Below, in pieces: positions 17,028 through 25,769 of a stretch of DNA of 64,000 bases (the first letter of the stretch is position 1; each line of letters opens with the position of its first letter). The notes beneath the pieces were generated by a model. That model was not told where the DNA came from and searched no databases. It saw nothing but the letters and a program-made list of their open reading frames with translations. The translations under genes and the position numbers were made by a program. Origin of the DNA: Dictyoglomus thermophilum H-6-12 (lineage in GTDB: Bacteria; Dictyoglomota; Dictyoglomia; Dictyoglomales; Dictyoglomaceae); NCBI RefSeq assembly GCF_000020965.1, contig NC_011297.1:310001-374000 (forward strand), given 5' to 3'.

Positions 17028-18164
17028 ATGAAAAGAATACTAATTCTGTCGCTCTTTATATTGTTAATCCTAATTCCCGCCCTGTCCCAGGACAAGTTCC
17101 TGGGAGGGTGGGATAAGGTCTATGGGGGACCAAAGAGTGAAAAGGGATATGGAATTGTAAAGGTCAAAGATGGGTACTTATTGGTTGGAGAGACTACATC
17201 TTTTGGAAGCGGTGGGAAAGATATTTATCTTTTAAAGATTGACAGGAATGGAAATAAAATTTTTGAAAAGGCTATTGGTGGACAAAAGGATGATTATGCC
17301 TTCTCTATACTTGAGGGAAAAGAAGGATATTTCATAGTGGGTGCTACAAGGTCTTTTGGGGTTGGCAATAGTGATGTGTATATAGTTAAAGTGAAAGAGG
17401 ATGGAGAAATTCTTTGGCAAAAAACTTATGGAGGAAAGGGATTTGAAGAGGGTTGGAGGATAACAAGAGATAATGAAGGAAATTATGTAGTGGTTGGCAG
17501 AACTAATTCTTTTGGAAATGGTCAATATGATCTTTACCTTTTAAAGATAGATGAAGATGGGAATCTTATTTGGGAAAAGGCTTATGGGAGAGAAATGAGT
17601 GAGTATGGTTATGGGATATGTGCTGATAATGATGGATATGTAGCAGTTGGAATTACAAACTCCTTTTCAGAAGGACAAGATGTATATGTGGTTAAAGTGG
17701 ATAAAAATGGCAATCTTTCGTGGGAAAAGGTTTATGGTGGAAAAGGTTATGACTATGCTTATGATGTAACAAATTGCGAAGATGGATATTTAATGGTAGG
17801 CAACTCTAATTCTTTTTCTGATTCGGTGGATTTATATGTGTTAAAAATTGACAAAAATGGTGGTAAGATTTGGGAAAAGACCTATGGGAGTAAGGGATAC
17901 GATACTGGATTTTTCGTTTTACAAGATGATGATAAATTTTTAATTGTAGGTGGTTCAAATTCTCAAGGTGCAGGAAATAGCGATGTTTATATAGTTGAGC
18001 TTGATAATAATGGAAAACTTCTTTGGGAGAAATATTTTGGTGGTGCAGATCTTGATGAGGGTTGGGGAATAATATTAGACGATGGTTGGTTTGTGGTGGT
18101 AGGCAGATCAGAATCTTTTAGTACTGCTAATAGTGAACTTTATGTGGTGAAATTTAGAGAATAG
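17028..18164 (+). CDS. Secreted seven-repeat beta-propeller protein in the pectin operon
   Basis: The start is placed at ATG 17028, behind aaggtg, giving 378 residues. A signal peptide (hydrophobic residues 4-18, cut after ALSQ) is followed by seven repeats of about 50 residues. Each has a Gly/Asp-rich turn, a (D/N)GY.(V/L)VG..(N/T)S strand, a D(I/V)Y(L/V)(L/V)K(I/V)D strand and a G...WEK.YGG strand. This pattern predicts a seven-bladed propeller covering the whole mature chain, with no catalytic domain. Propeller proteins of this type are usually binding or scaffolding modules. Sitting between the galacturonidase and KDG kinase genes, it may bind pectin or its fragments at the cell surface. 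Function unknown. Confidence 0.8.
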   Translation: MKRILILSLFILLILIPALSQDKFLGGWDKVYGGPKSEKGYGIVKVKDGYLLVGETTSFGSGGKDIYLLKIDRNGNKIFEKAIGGQKDDYAFSILEGKEGYFIVGATRSFGVGNSDVYIVKVKEDGEILWQKTYGGKGFEEGWRITRDNEGNYVVVGRTNSFGNGQYDLYLLKIDEDGNLIWEKAYGREMSEYGYGICADNDGYVAVGITNSFSEGQDVYVVKVDKNGNLSWEKVYGGKGYDYAYDVTNCEDGYLMVGNSNSFSDSVDLYVLKIDKNGGKIWEKTYGSKGYDTGFFVLQDDDKFLIVGGSNSQGAGNSDVYIVELDNNGKLLWEKYFGGADLDEGWGIILDDGWFVVVGRSESFSTANSELYVVKFRE

Positions 18165-18182
18165 ATTATTGAGGGAGGAATT

Positions 18183-19142
18183 ATGGTTGATGTAATTTCT
18201 TATGGTGAGGTAATGTTGAGATTTACTCCTGAAAGATATCGTACTTTTTTAAATAGCAATACTTGGAATGTAGAGGTTGGAGGTACAGAGGCTAATGTTC
18301 TTGCTTCGCTTTCTCTTTTAGGATTAAAGACTGAGTTTATATCCTTTTTTCCTGATAATTTTCTTGGCTTTAAAGCAATTAGTGAACTAAAGAAGTATGG
18401 AGTTGGGGTTGATAAAGTAAGGCTTGTTCAAGAAGGAAGAATGGGGCTTTATTTTGTGGAGCTACATCATCGCTCGAAAGGTATAAGGGTTCTTTATGAT
18501 AGAAGAGACTCCTCTTTTTCCAGAGGAGTTCTTTCGGATACAGACCTTGAATTCATAAGAAAGGCAAGGCTTATACACCTTACAGGAGTTACTCCAAGTT
18601 TAAGTGATATTTGTAAGACTAATGTTATTAAGATATGTACTTCCAAAAAAGATAGCCAGATTTTATCCTTTGATATAAACTATAGAAAAAAATTATGGAG
18701 TGAGAAAGAGTGTAGGAGATTTCTTGATATCATCCTTCCTTTTGTAGATATTTTGTTTGTTAAAAAAGAAGACTATAATCTCCTTTTTGAGGAAGAAAAT
18801 GATGAAGAAAAGATTCTCTCCAAGCTTCAAAAATCTTACGGAAAAGAGAAGATTTACATTTTGACCCAAGGAGAAGAAGGGTGTTCAGTGCTCTTTAAGG
18901 ATGAGTACTTTTCTCAACAAGCATATAACACTGACGTGGTAGATAGAATTGGAGCAGGTGATGCTTTTGTAGCTGGTTTCTTATATGGTTATCTTACAGG
19001 AAAGACCTTAAAAGAATCTGCAAAATATGGGAGTTTGCTTGCTTCAATTAAAATGAGCCTTTTTGGTGATTTTCCTACTTTAGATAGAAAGACTCTTTTA
19101 GAGCTTTTAGAGTCAGAAAATAATAGGAGTGTTGAAAGATGA
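18183..19142 (+). CDS. kdgK: 2-keto-3-deoxygluconate kinase (PfkB family)
   Basis: A 319-residue ribokinase-family sugar kinase. The N-terminal VGGTEANVLASL block is near residues 36-47, and the C-terminal catalytic signature DRIGAGDAFVAGF (residues about 255-267) carries the base Asp. It would convert 2-keto-3-deoxygluconate from galacturonate and glucuronate breakdown to KDPG. No KDPG aldolase gene is in the window. Its TGA overlaps the ATG of the IclR regulator by 4 bp. Other PfkB sugars are possible, but the pectin context favours KDG. Confidence 0.85.
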   Translation: MVDVISYGEVMLRFTPERYRTFLNSNTWNVEVGGTEANVLASLSLLGLKTEFISFFPDNFLGFKAISELKKYGVGVDKVRLVQEGRMGLYFVELHHRSKGIRVLYDRRDSSFSRGVLSDTDLEFIRKARLIHLTGVTPSLSDICKTNVIKICTSKKDSQILSFDINYRKKLWSEKECRRFLDIILPFVDILFVKKEDYNLLFEEENDEEKILSKLQKSYGKEKIYILTQGEEGCSVLFKDEYFSQQAYNTDVVDRIGAGDAFVAGFLYGYLTGKTLKESAKYGSLLASIKMSLFGDFPTLDRKTLLELLESENNRSVER

Positions 19143-19903
19143 AACAAAAAATAGGTATAAGTTCTGCAAATCAGACCCTTGAGATTTTAGAGTATATTGT
19201 TCTTTCAGGAAGAGAAGTATCCTTAAAGGAGATTGCAGAAGAGATTGGGCTTCATGTTTCCACAGTACACCGTTATCTTTCTTCCCTCTTGGAAAAGGGA
19301 TATGTGAGAAGAACTCCCAATGGACTTTATAAGCCTGGATTTAGAATATTGGAACTTTCCTCATATATTCTTCAGAGTCTTGATTTGAGAGAAATTGCTC
19401 GTCCCTATCTTATAGAACTTATGGAAAATACAAAACAAACGGTACATTTAACCATTAGGGATGGTTATGAGGGAGTTTATATAGATAAGGTTGAAGGTCC
19501 TGGTACTCTTCCTATGATGTCTCGAATTGGAATGAGAATGCCTTTATACTCTACCAGTTTTGGTAAAGTGCTTCTTGCATACAGTCCTGAAAGTTTCATA
19601 AATGAATATCTAAAGAAGGTTCCTCTTATTCCAAGGACAGAAAATACTATAACTGATCCTGAAAAATTGAGAGAGGAACTTTTAAAAGTGAGAAAACAAG
19701 GATACGCTTTTGATAATGAGGAAAATGAGAGGGGAATTAAGTGTATGGGGGCACCTATATTTGATTTTTCTGGAAATGTAGTTGCTGCAGTTTCCATTTC
19801 AGGCTATTACAAGAATTTTGAAGGGGAGAATGGGGAGAGGCTTCTTAGAGAACTTCTAAATACCTGTGAAAAGATAAGTTCTGCTATGAGAAGCAAAGCT
19901 TAA
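19139..19903 (+). CDS. kdgR: IclR-family transcriptional regulator, KdgR-like
   Basis: A 254-residue regulator. A winged helix-turn-helix occupies residues 8-70 (SLKEIAEEIGLHVSTVHRYLSSL) and the IclR effector domain 75-250, with the RIGMRMPLYSTSFGKVLLA stretch and the ENERGIKCMGAPIFD segment lining the ligand pocket. It is translationally coupled to the KDG kinase. IclR proteins in this context (KdgR) repress pectin genes and respond to KDG or KDPG. The 21-bp palindrome at 12399 in this operon's promoter is its likely site, implying autoregulation. Confidence 0.85.
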   Translation: MKQKIGISSANQTLEILEYIVLSGREVSLKEIAEEIGLHVSTVHRYLSSLLEKGYVRRTPNGLYKPGFRILELSSYILQSLDLREIARPYLIELMENTKQTVHLTIRDGYEGVYIDKVEGPGTLPMMSRIGMRMPLYSTSFGKVLLAYSPESFINEYLKKVPLIPRTENTITDPEKLREELLKVRKQGYAFDNEENERGIKCMGAPIFDFSGNVVAAVSISGYYKNFEGENGERLLRELLNTCEKISSAMRSKA

Positions 19904-19915
19904 GGAGGTTTTTAT

Positions 19916-21088
19916 ATGGACTTATCCGTAAATTATGTGGGACTTAAGCTTAGAAATCCTGTAATTATTGCATCTTCAGGCCTTACAGAGAATTTGAAGA
20001 ATATGAAAAAATGTGAGGAAAACGGAGCAGGTGCTTTAGTAGTAAAATCACTATTTGAAGAAGAGGTATGTAGAGTTTCACCTACTCCACGTTTTGAAAT
20101 AATAAACAGAAGTATGGGGCCACTAAGGTCTCAGACTTTTTACTCTTTTGAACAGGCAAGTCCCTTTGGGCCTGAAGAGTATTTTAAGGAGATAAATAAA
20201 GCCTTAGATGTTTTATCTATTCCTGTTATCCCAAGCATAAACTGCATCACCGATGAGGGATGGTTAAAATATTCAAAGATGGCAGAGGAAGCTGGTGCTC
20301 CTGCTTTGGAGTTAAATGTTTCCTGTCCTCATGCTTCTATATCCTTTCGAGGACAAGATGTGGATGATACTATTCTTCATGTGGCAAGGCTTGTAAGGGA
20401 TAATGTTAAAATTCCAATCATTGTAAAGCTACCAATGCAACTTTCTTCACCTCTTGCTGTGGCAAAAGCCCTTGAGAATATTGGAATAGACGGGGTAGTT
20501 ATGTTCAATAGACTTACAGGACTTGATATAGATTTAGAGACAGAAAAGCCTATCCTTCATGGGGGTTATGCAGGGCATGGAGGACCTTGGGCATTTAATT
20601 ATGTGTTAAGGTGGATATCTACTTCTCGTCCTCACTTAAAGCTTTCCATAGCAGGCTCTGGAGGAGTTGGAAGTGGGGATGATGTAGCAAAATATATACT
20701 TACTGGGGCTGACGTGGTGCAGATATGTAGTATTGTGTATCTTATGGGATATGAAATTATCCCACGAATTATTGATGGATTAAAGAGATTTATGGAAAAG
20801 AAGGGTTATAACACTTTAAGTGAATTTAGAGGAAAAGTTTCTGGAAGGGTTATTCTTGGTAATAATGAGATTGATAGAAGACATTTATATGAGGCATATA
20901 TAAATCCTGACTTGTGTACTTCTTGTGGTATATGTAAAAAAGTTTGTATTTATGACGCACCAGTAGAAAAAGAAGGCAAATATATCATTACTGATTTATG
21001 CGATGGTTGTGGGCTTTGTGTAAAACTCTGTCCTGTAAGAGCTATAAGCATGGTTTTTGTGGGAGGAAGAGAAAATGCAAAAAATTAA
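19916..21088 (+). CDS. Dihydroorotate/dihydropyrimidine dehydrogenase-like flavoprotein with two [4Fe-4S] clusters (PreA-like)
   Basis: A 390-residue protein. Residues 1-300 form an FMN TIM barrel of the dihydroorotate dehydrogenase family (opening LSVNYVGLKLRNPVIIASS, later LELNVSCPHA and AGSGGVGSGDD). The C-terminus is a ferredoxin domain with CTSCGICKKVC and CDGCGLCVKLCP. The PreA subunit of dihydropyrimidine dehydrogenase has this architecture. However, no pyrimidine genes are nearby, and it is coupled to a fumarate-reductase-like flavoprotein in an operon for pectin use. It may therefore act on a sugar-derived substrate or shuttle electrons. Substrate unknown. Confidence 0.75.
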   Translation: MDLSVNYVGLKLRNPVIIASSGLTENLKNMKKCEENGAGALVVKSLFEEEVCRVSPTPRFEIINRSMGPLRSQTFYSFEQASPFGPEEYFKEINKALDVLSIPVIPSINCITDEGWLKYSKMAEEAGAPALELNVSCPHASISFRGQDVDDTILHVARLVRDNVKIPIIVKLPMQLSSPLAVAKALENIGIDGVVMFNRLTGLDIDLETEKPILHGGYAGHGGPWAFNYVLRWISTSRPHLKLSIAGSGGVGSGDDVAKYILTGADVVQICSIVYLMGYEIIPRIIDGLKRFMEKKGYNTLSEFRGKVSGRVILGNNEIDRRHLYEAYINPDLCTSCGICKKVCIYDAPVEKEGKYIITDLCDGCGLCVKLCPVRAISMVFVGGRENAKN

Positions 21089-22841
21089 AGGCGATGTAAT
21101 AGTAATTGGAGCTGGAGGGGCAGGTTTAAAATCTGCTATTTCTGCTTACGAAAAGGATCCGTCTTTAAAGATTTTACTTATTTCTAAGAAACCTATTGGG
21201 GTTGGTGGTGTTACTGCTAATGCTTTTTCTGATAGGATGGCTTTTCATGCTACTCTGTCTTACACATTACCTTATGAAAATAACTATTTGTACCATGCCC
21301 TTGATATATACAAAATAGGGGGAGAGGTTTCGGATTATAATCTGGCAGAGATTTTAGCAAGGAGAAGCGAAGAAGAGATTAACTATCTCATCTCTATTGG
21401 AGTACCTTTTGTCAGAAGAGAAGATGGAAAAATAGATCAGTTTTTAACTGATGGTTCGGAGTATCCAAGAGCTTGTTATGTGGGTCCTAACACTGCTATT
21501 GAGATTTCAAAGGCATTAATGAAGAGATTAAGGGAAACAAAGGTGGAAATTTATGAGAATATAATGGTTTATGATTTTATTGTTAAAGATAATAGGGTAA
21601 TCGGAGCAAAGGCGATAAATGTATTATCTCAAGAAAAATATTTAATTCAAGGAAAGGCATTTATTTTGGCAACGGGAGGAGCAGGAGAACTTTATCATCA
21701 AAATGTTTTTACCTCAGAGATGACAGGAGATGGTTATGCAGCAGCATTAAGAGCAGGTGCAGAACTTGTCAATATAGAGTTTATGCAGATAGGTATATGC
21801 CATCCCAACATTCTCTTTGCTGAGTCAGGAAGTATGTTTAGAGCTCTTCCTAAGATTGTTGATGAAAATGGAAGAGAATTTTTACTGGATTATCTTAAAG
21901 AAGACAGGAAAAACCTATGTGTACTTGAATTTAAAAAGGGAGCTCATTGGCCTGTTTCTTATGAGTCGCCCACAAAGGTAATAGATTTAGCAGTTTATTA
22001 TCATATCAAAAATGGGCATAAGGTATTTATGAACTTTATGGAAAATCCGTCGTATTTAGACTATGAAAATATTCCTGAAGAAATTCTTAAATGGAGTGAG
22101 AAAATAGGAAAGGAAGTTTTTAAAGGTACTACTCCTTATGAGAGACTTCAAAAGATTAATCCTCAAATTATAGAGTGGTTGAAGGAGTACAATATTGATC
22201 TTTCTAAAGAACTTTTGCCTATTCAGAATGCTCTGCAGCACTTCCAAGGAGGGGTAAAGATAAGAGAGAATGCAGAAACATCTCTTAAAGGACTTTTTGC
22301 AGCAGGAGAGGTGGCAGGAGGACAGCATGGTGCCAATAGACCTGGAGGAAATTCTCTTCTTGATACACAGGTTTTTGGGAGGATTGCTGGTGAGAGTGCT
22401 GTAAATTATGCTAAAAACAACGATTTTGTGGATTTTGAAATAGAGGAAGAAAAAATTGAGGGCGAAATTCCTGCAACCTTTGCAAGAAAGAAGATAAAGG
22501 ATATAGTTTCTGAATATGGATTTTTGGTAAGGATTGAAGAGGATATAAAGAAAGGAATTTCTGAGCTTAGGAATATTAGGGAGAAGGGAATTTTTCCTGA
22601 TGAAAAAGGACTCGCCTATTATTATGAGACAGTAAATATGTTAGATATCGCAGAGGTAATTCTTCATGCAATTTTGATAAGAGATGAAAGTAGAGGCCCT
22701 CATTTGAGATTTTATAGATTTTCTCCTCCCATTATGGAGTTTGTTCCCAAAAAACCTGAGTGGAATAAATATATAGTCTTCTCTAAAAAGGATGGAGAAT
22801 TAAGGTTTGAAATAAGAGAGCCTGTGAGGCCTAAATTATAA
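21075..22841 (+). CDS. FAD-dependent fumarate reductase/succinate dehydrogenase-like flavoprotein
   Basis: The ATG at 21075 with ggaggaaga in front is preferred; it overlaps the previous gene by 14 bp and gives 588 residues. The N-terminal FAD motif (VIVIGAGGAGLKSAI) is followed by the flavoprotein fold with ATGGAGELYH near residue 205. A C-terminal AAGEVAGGQHGANRPGGNSLLD block near 415 corresponds to the second FAD contact in succinate dehydrogenase and L-aspartate oxidase. The helical C-terminal domain is present. No heme or Fe-S subunit gene follows, so the coupled PreA-like protein may serve as its electron partner. The substrate is not determined. Confidence 0.75.
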   Translation: MQKIKGDVIVIGAGGAGLKSAISAYEKDPSLKILLISKKPIGVGGVTANAFSDRMAFHATLSYTLPYENNYLYHALDIYKIGGEVSDYNLAEILARRSEEEINYLISIGVPFVRREDGKIDQFLTDGSEYPRACYVGPNTAIEISKALMKRLRETKVEIYENIMVYDFIVKDNRVIGAKAINVLSQEKYLIQGKAFILATGGAGELYHQNVFTSEMTGDGYAAALRAGAELVNIEFMQIGICHPNILFAESGSMFRALPKIVDENGREFLLDYLKEDRKNLCVLEFKKGAHWPVSYESPTKVIDLAVYYHIKNGHKVFMNFMENPSYLDYENIPEEILKWSEKIGKEVFKGTTPYERLQKINPQIIEWLKEYNIDLSKELLPIQNALQHFQGGVKIRENAETSLKGLFAAGEVAGGQHGANRPGGNSLLDTQVFGRIAGESAVNYAKNNDFVDFEIEEEKIEGEIPATFARKKIKDIVSEYGFLVRIEEDIKKGISELRNIREKGIFPDEKGLAYYYETVNMLDIAEVILHAILIRDESRGPHLRFYRFSPPIMEFVPKKPEWNKYIVFSKKDGELRFEIREPVRPKL

Positions 22842-22843
22842 AT

Positions 22844-23929
22844 ATGAAGGCAAAGGCTGCAATTCTGGAGGAATTTAAAAAACCTCTTGTAATAAGGTAT
22901 GTAGACATACCCCCTCTTCTTGAAGGGGGTATTTTGGTTAAGATGGTATCTTCGGGTATATGTGGATCCGATATTCATATGGTTGATGGAGAGGATCCGA
23001 GGGTTCCTGTACCTATAATCTTAGGCCATGAAGGAGTAGGAGAGATAGTAGAGATAAATGGGGATAAAAGAGATTTAAATGGGGAAATTCTTAAAAAGGG
23101 AGATCTAATTATATGGAATAGGGGAGTAGTATGTGGTGAATGCTATTTTTGTAAAGTTTTGAAAATGCCTTATCTATGTGAAAATAGAAAAATTTATGGG
23201 ATTAATAGGTCTTTTAAAGAATATCCTCATCTTTCTGGGGCTTTTGCTGAGTTTATAATTCTTGAAGAGAAAACTGAGATTTTAAGATTGTCTCCTAATA
23301 CGGATCCTAATGTAATAGTAATGGCAGGATGTTCTGGAGCAACGGCTGTACACGCAATTGATGCTCTTGAGGATAATTTGCTTGATAAAACAGTAGTGGT
23401 TCAAGGGGGAGGTCCTCTTGGTATATTTGCTTTATCTCTTGCTAAATTTCAGGGGGCAAAAAACACCATCCTTATTACAGGGAGTAGTTTTAGAAAGGAG
23501 ATTGCGGAAAAGATAGGAATAGATATGATTCTTGATAGAAATACGTCGGCAGAAGAGAGATTAAATAAAATTCTTGATATAACTTATGGTAGAGGTGCAG
23601 ATGTAGTTATAGAGGCTACCGGAACTAATAAGGCTGTACCTGAAGGTTTAAGATTTTTGAGAAAGGGTGGAACATATATTATAGCTGGAGTAGCATCCCC
23701 TCAAGAAAAGGTCCCTATAGATTTTTATGAGGTTTCTTCAAAAAACATTACTATAAAAGGAGTATGGGTTAGTGATGCAGAACATTTTAAAAAAGCAGTC
23801 TCTTTTGTTGAGAAGCATCAAGACTTATTTGCTACTCTAATTACCCATAAGATCTCCTTAGATGAAATAAATTACGGTCTTGATCTTGTAAGAGAAAGAA
23901 AGGCAGGTAAAGTAGTTATTACATATTAG
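22844..23929 (+). CDS. Zinc-dependent alcohol dehydrogenase
   Basis: A 361-residue medium-chain dehydrogenase. The catalytic-zinc ligands are Cys39 (GICGSDIH), His-Glu in GHEGVGEI near residue 63, and a third in the ACSGA region. The structural-zinc lobe is represented by CGECYFC and a later Cys near residues 99-112. The NAD site is VQGGGPLG near 186. It begins 2 bp after the flavoprotein gene, within the same operon. Similar genes stand in pectin loci of thermophiles, and a role in uronate reduction is plausible but unproven. Its stop overlaps the stop of the convergent SDR by 3 bp. Confidence 0.8.
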   Translation: MKAKAAILEEFKKPLVIRYVDIPPLLEGGILVKMVSSGICGSDIHMVDGEDPRVPVPIILGHEGVGEIVEINGDKRDLNGEILKKGDLIIWNRGVVCGECYFCKVLKMPYLCENRKIYGINRSFKEYPHLSGAFAEFIILEEKTEILRLSPNTDPNVIVMAGCSGATAVHAIDALEDNLLDKTVVVQGGGPLGIFALSLAKFQGAKNTILITGSSFRKEIAEKIGIDMILDRNTSAEERLNKILDITYGRGADVVIEATGTNKAVPEGLRFLRKGGTYIIAGVASPQEKVPIDFYEVSSKNITIKGVWVSDAEHFKKAVSFVEKHQDLFATLITHKISLDEINYGLDLVRERKAGKVVITY

Positions 23930-24675
23930 AGATAAATCATCTTTCTTGTCATACCTCCATCTACAATGAAATTTGCCCCTGTAATAAATTCTGCTTCTTC
24001 CGATATCAAAAACATAACTAAGCTTGCAATATCTTCTGGCTTACCTACTCTTCCTGCAGGATGTTGTGTATGATCAAGTTCTGTTAATTCAGGCTTTCTT
24101 CTTAAGGCTTTCTTTTTCCACTCAGAGGTTTCTATCCAGCCGGGACTTATACAATTTACTCTTACCTCAGGTCCAAGGCTTATGGCAAGGGCATGGGTTA
24201 AGGCATATATGCCACCTTTTGAGGCTGAGTAGGCTTCAGTATTAGGCTCTGACATAAAGGCTCTTGTAGAACTAATATTGATTATTACTCCTTTTTCTTT
24301 TCTTAAATAGGGAGAGGTATATTTTGCACATAAAAAGGCTCCTGTTAGATTTACACCTAAAACTTTATTCCATTCTTCTAATGTGAGCTCTGATATGGGT
24401 TTGTTTATACTAATCCCTGCATTATTTATTAGGTAATTAATTTTACCAAAAGTTTTTACCGTCTCTTCTACCATATTGATTACATCTTCTTCTTTGGAAA
24501 CATCAGTTTTGACAAATTTTATCTTGCCTAAGGAAGAATATTCTTCTTCTGTTTCTTTACCTGCTTCCTCATCTATCTCTGCAATTACCACTGAGATGTT
24601 ATTTTCCAAAAATCTTCTTGCAATAGCCTTTCCTATACCCTGACCTCCTCCTGTAACTATGGCAACTTTATCCAT
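23926..24675 (-). CDS. Short-chain dehydrogenase/reductase
   Basis: A 249-residue SDR with TGGGQGIG at residues 8-15, NNAG near 88, a catalytic Ser in NISSTRA and YSASKGG near 150, and the GANFIVDGGMTRK ending of glucose-dehydrogenase-like members. It is transcribed towards the pectin operon and its stop overlaps that of the Zn dehydrogenase. The ribosome-binding site gggaggtat precedes the ATG. Likely substrates are sugars, keto acids or alcohols; nothing in the sequence decides among them. Confidence 0.78.
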   Translation of the reverse strand: MDKVAIVTGGGQGIGKAIARRFLENNISVVIAEIDEEAGKETEEEYSSLGKIKFVKTDVSKEEDVINMVEETVKTFGKINYLINNAGISINKPISELTLEEWNKVLGVNLTGAFLCAKYTSPYLRKEKGVIINISSTRAFMSEPNTEAYSASKGGIYALTHALAISLGPEVRVNCISPGWIETSEWKKKALRRKPELTELDHTQHPAGRVGKPEDIASLVMFLISEEAEFITGANFIVDGGMTRKMIYL

Positions 24676-24923
24676 ACTAAATACCTCCCTATACTCTTTT
24701 AGATTGATTATAGCATTGAGTTGACTCTCCTTCTTATGCTTTCACCTTTTTAATGTGGAGATTCAAAAAAGTTTATTATAAAATAAAAACAAGTTATTCA
24801 GTAAAGAAAAAAGGTGACGACTTTCTTAAAAACCCAATAGGTAGGCACTTTGTAGTAATACTGGAAGATGAGGAAGAAAAGATAAAAAATTAGAAAAGTA
24901 GGATGGAGATGGTGTAGATTATT
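24676..24923. other. Intergenic region with a possible gene remnant
   Basis: This 248-bp divergent gap must hold both promoters. An open frame without a start codon between about 24800 and 24892 would encode a stretch ending ILEDEEEKIKN, which looks like the tail of a lost gene rather than a functional ORF. Nothing else stands out. Confidence 0.3.
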
Positions 24924-25769
24924 ATGAAGAAAAGAATCTTAATAACAGGAGCAAAAGGATTTTTAGGGCAATATTTTGTAAAAGAATTTGAGGATGAGGA
25001 AGTTATACCTATCACCCATCAAGATATAAACTTGGAAGATAAAAATGCTATTGAAAAAATTACCTCTCTAAAGCCTGATCTTGTAATCCATCCTGCAGCT
25101 ATAAGATCTCCTGATATATGCGAAGAAGATCCAGAAAAAGCTTGGAAAGTAAATGCAGTAGGGACAAAACATGTTGCTATAGCCTGTTCCCTTTTAGATA
25201 TACCATTAATTTATATAAGTACTGATTATGTTTTCTCAGGGGGAAAAGATACTCCTTATACTGAATTTTATCCTCCAAATCCTATTAATCTTTACGGAAA
25301 AACAAAACTTTATGGGGAGATTTTTACAAAAGAGTTCTGTAAAAAGCATTTTATAATAAGAACTTCTTATGTGTTTGGAGAATACGGAAACAATGCACTA
25401 ACTCAAATCTATAATAGCTTGAAAGAAGGAAAAGAAATAAAACTTAGTAATTACCATTTTGCGTCCTGTACCTATGCAAAAGATCTTGTAAGAAAAGTAA
25501 AAGAACTATCCTTTACAAATCTTTACGGAACCTATCACATAGTAAATAAGGGAATCATAACAAGATATGATTTTGCTTGCAAAGTTGCAGAAATTGCAGG
25601 ATTTTCAAAGGAAAAAGTTATTCCTTTAAATTCCGAAACTTTTAAAGCTCCTGCTAAAAGACCTCTTTATTCTGTGCTAAGAAACTATATGCTGGAGATA
25701 TATAATATGGATGATTTGCCTTATTATGAAGAATCCTTAAGAAAAGCAATGAGGCTGTTCAAAAAATGA
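24924..25769 (+). CDS. NAD-dependent sugar reductase, dTDP-4-dehydrorhamnose reductase (RmlD)-like, with transposon-replaced C-terminus
   Basis: A 281-residue extended SDR. ITGAKGFLGQ is at residues 6-15, the YISTDYVFSG strand with catalytic Thr/Ser near 105, and YGKTKLYGE with the catalytic Tyr-Lys near 132. RmlD-type proteins reduce a keto-sugar nucleotide; no other dTDP-rhamnose genes lie near, so the substrate is uncertain. The last six codons (MRLFKK) and the TGA belong to the left end of the IS that starts at 25751. The original ending, IENLKT and TAA, is visible on the far side of the composite transposon at 34591-34611. The protein length is unchanged by the insertion. Confidence 0.85.
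   Translation: MKKRILITGAKGFLGQYFVKEFEDEEVIPITHQDINLEDKNAIEKITSLKPDLVIHPAAIRSPDICEEDPEKAWKVNAVGTKHVAIACSLLDIPLIYISTDYVFSGGKDTPYTEFYPPNPINLYGKTKLYGEIFTKEFCKKHFIIRTSYVFGEYGNNALTQIYNSLKEGKEIKLSNYHFASCTYAKDLVRKVKELSFTNLYGTYHIVNKGIITRYDFACKVAEIAGFSKEKVIPLNSETFKAPAKRPLYSVLRNYMLEIYNMDDLPYYEESLRKAMRLFKK
25741..25750 (+). repeat. Left 10-bp target-site duplication of the composite transposon
   Basis: GAAAAGCAAT, directly before the left IS terminus, is identical to 34583-34592 directly after the right IS terminus. Confidence 0.92.

Noticed and set aside
23926-24675. SDR considered as part of the composite transposon
   Set aside because: It lies outside the left terminus at 25751 and its base and codon use match the host genes.
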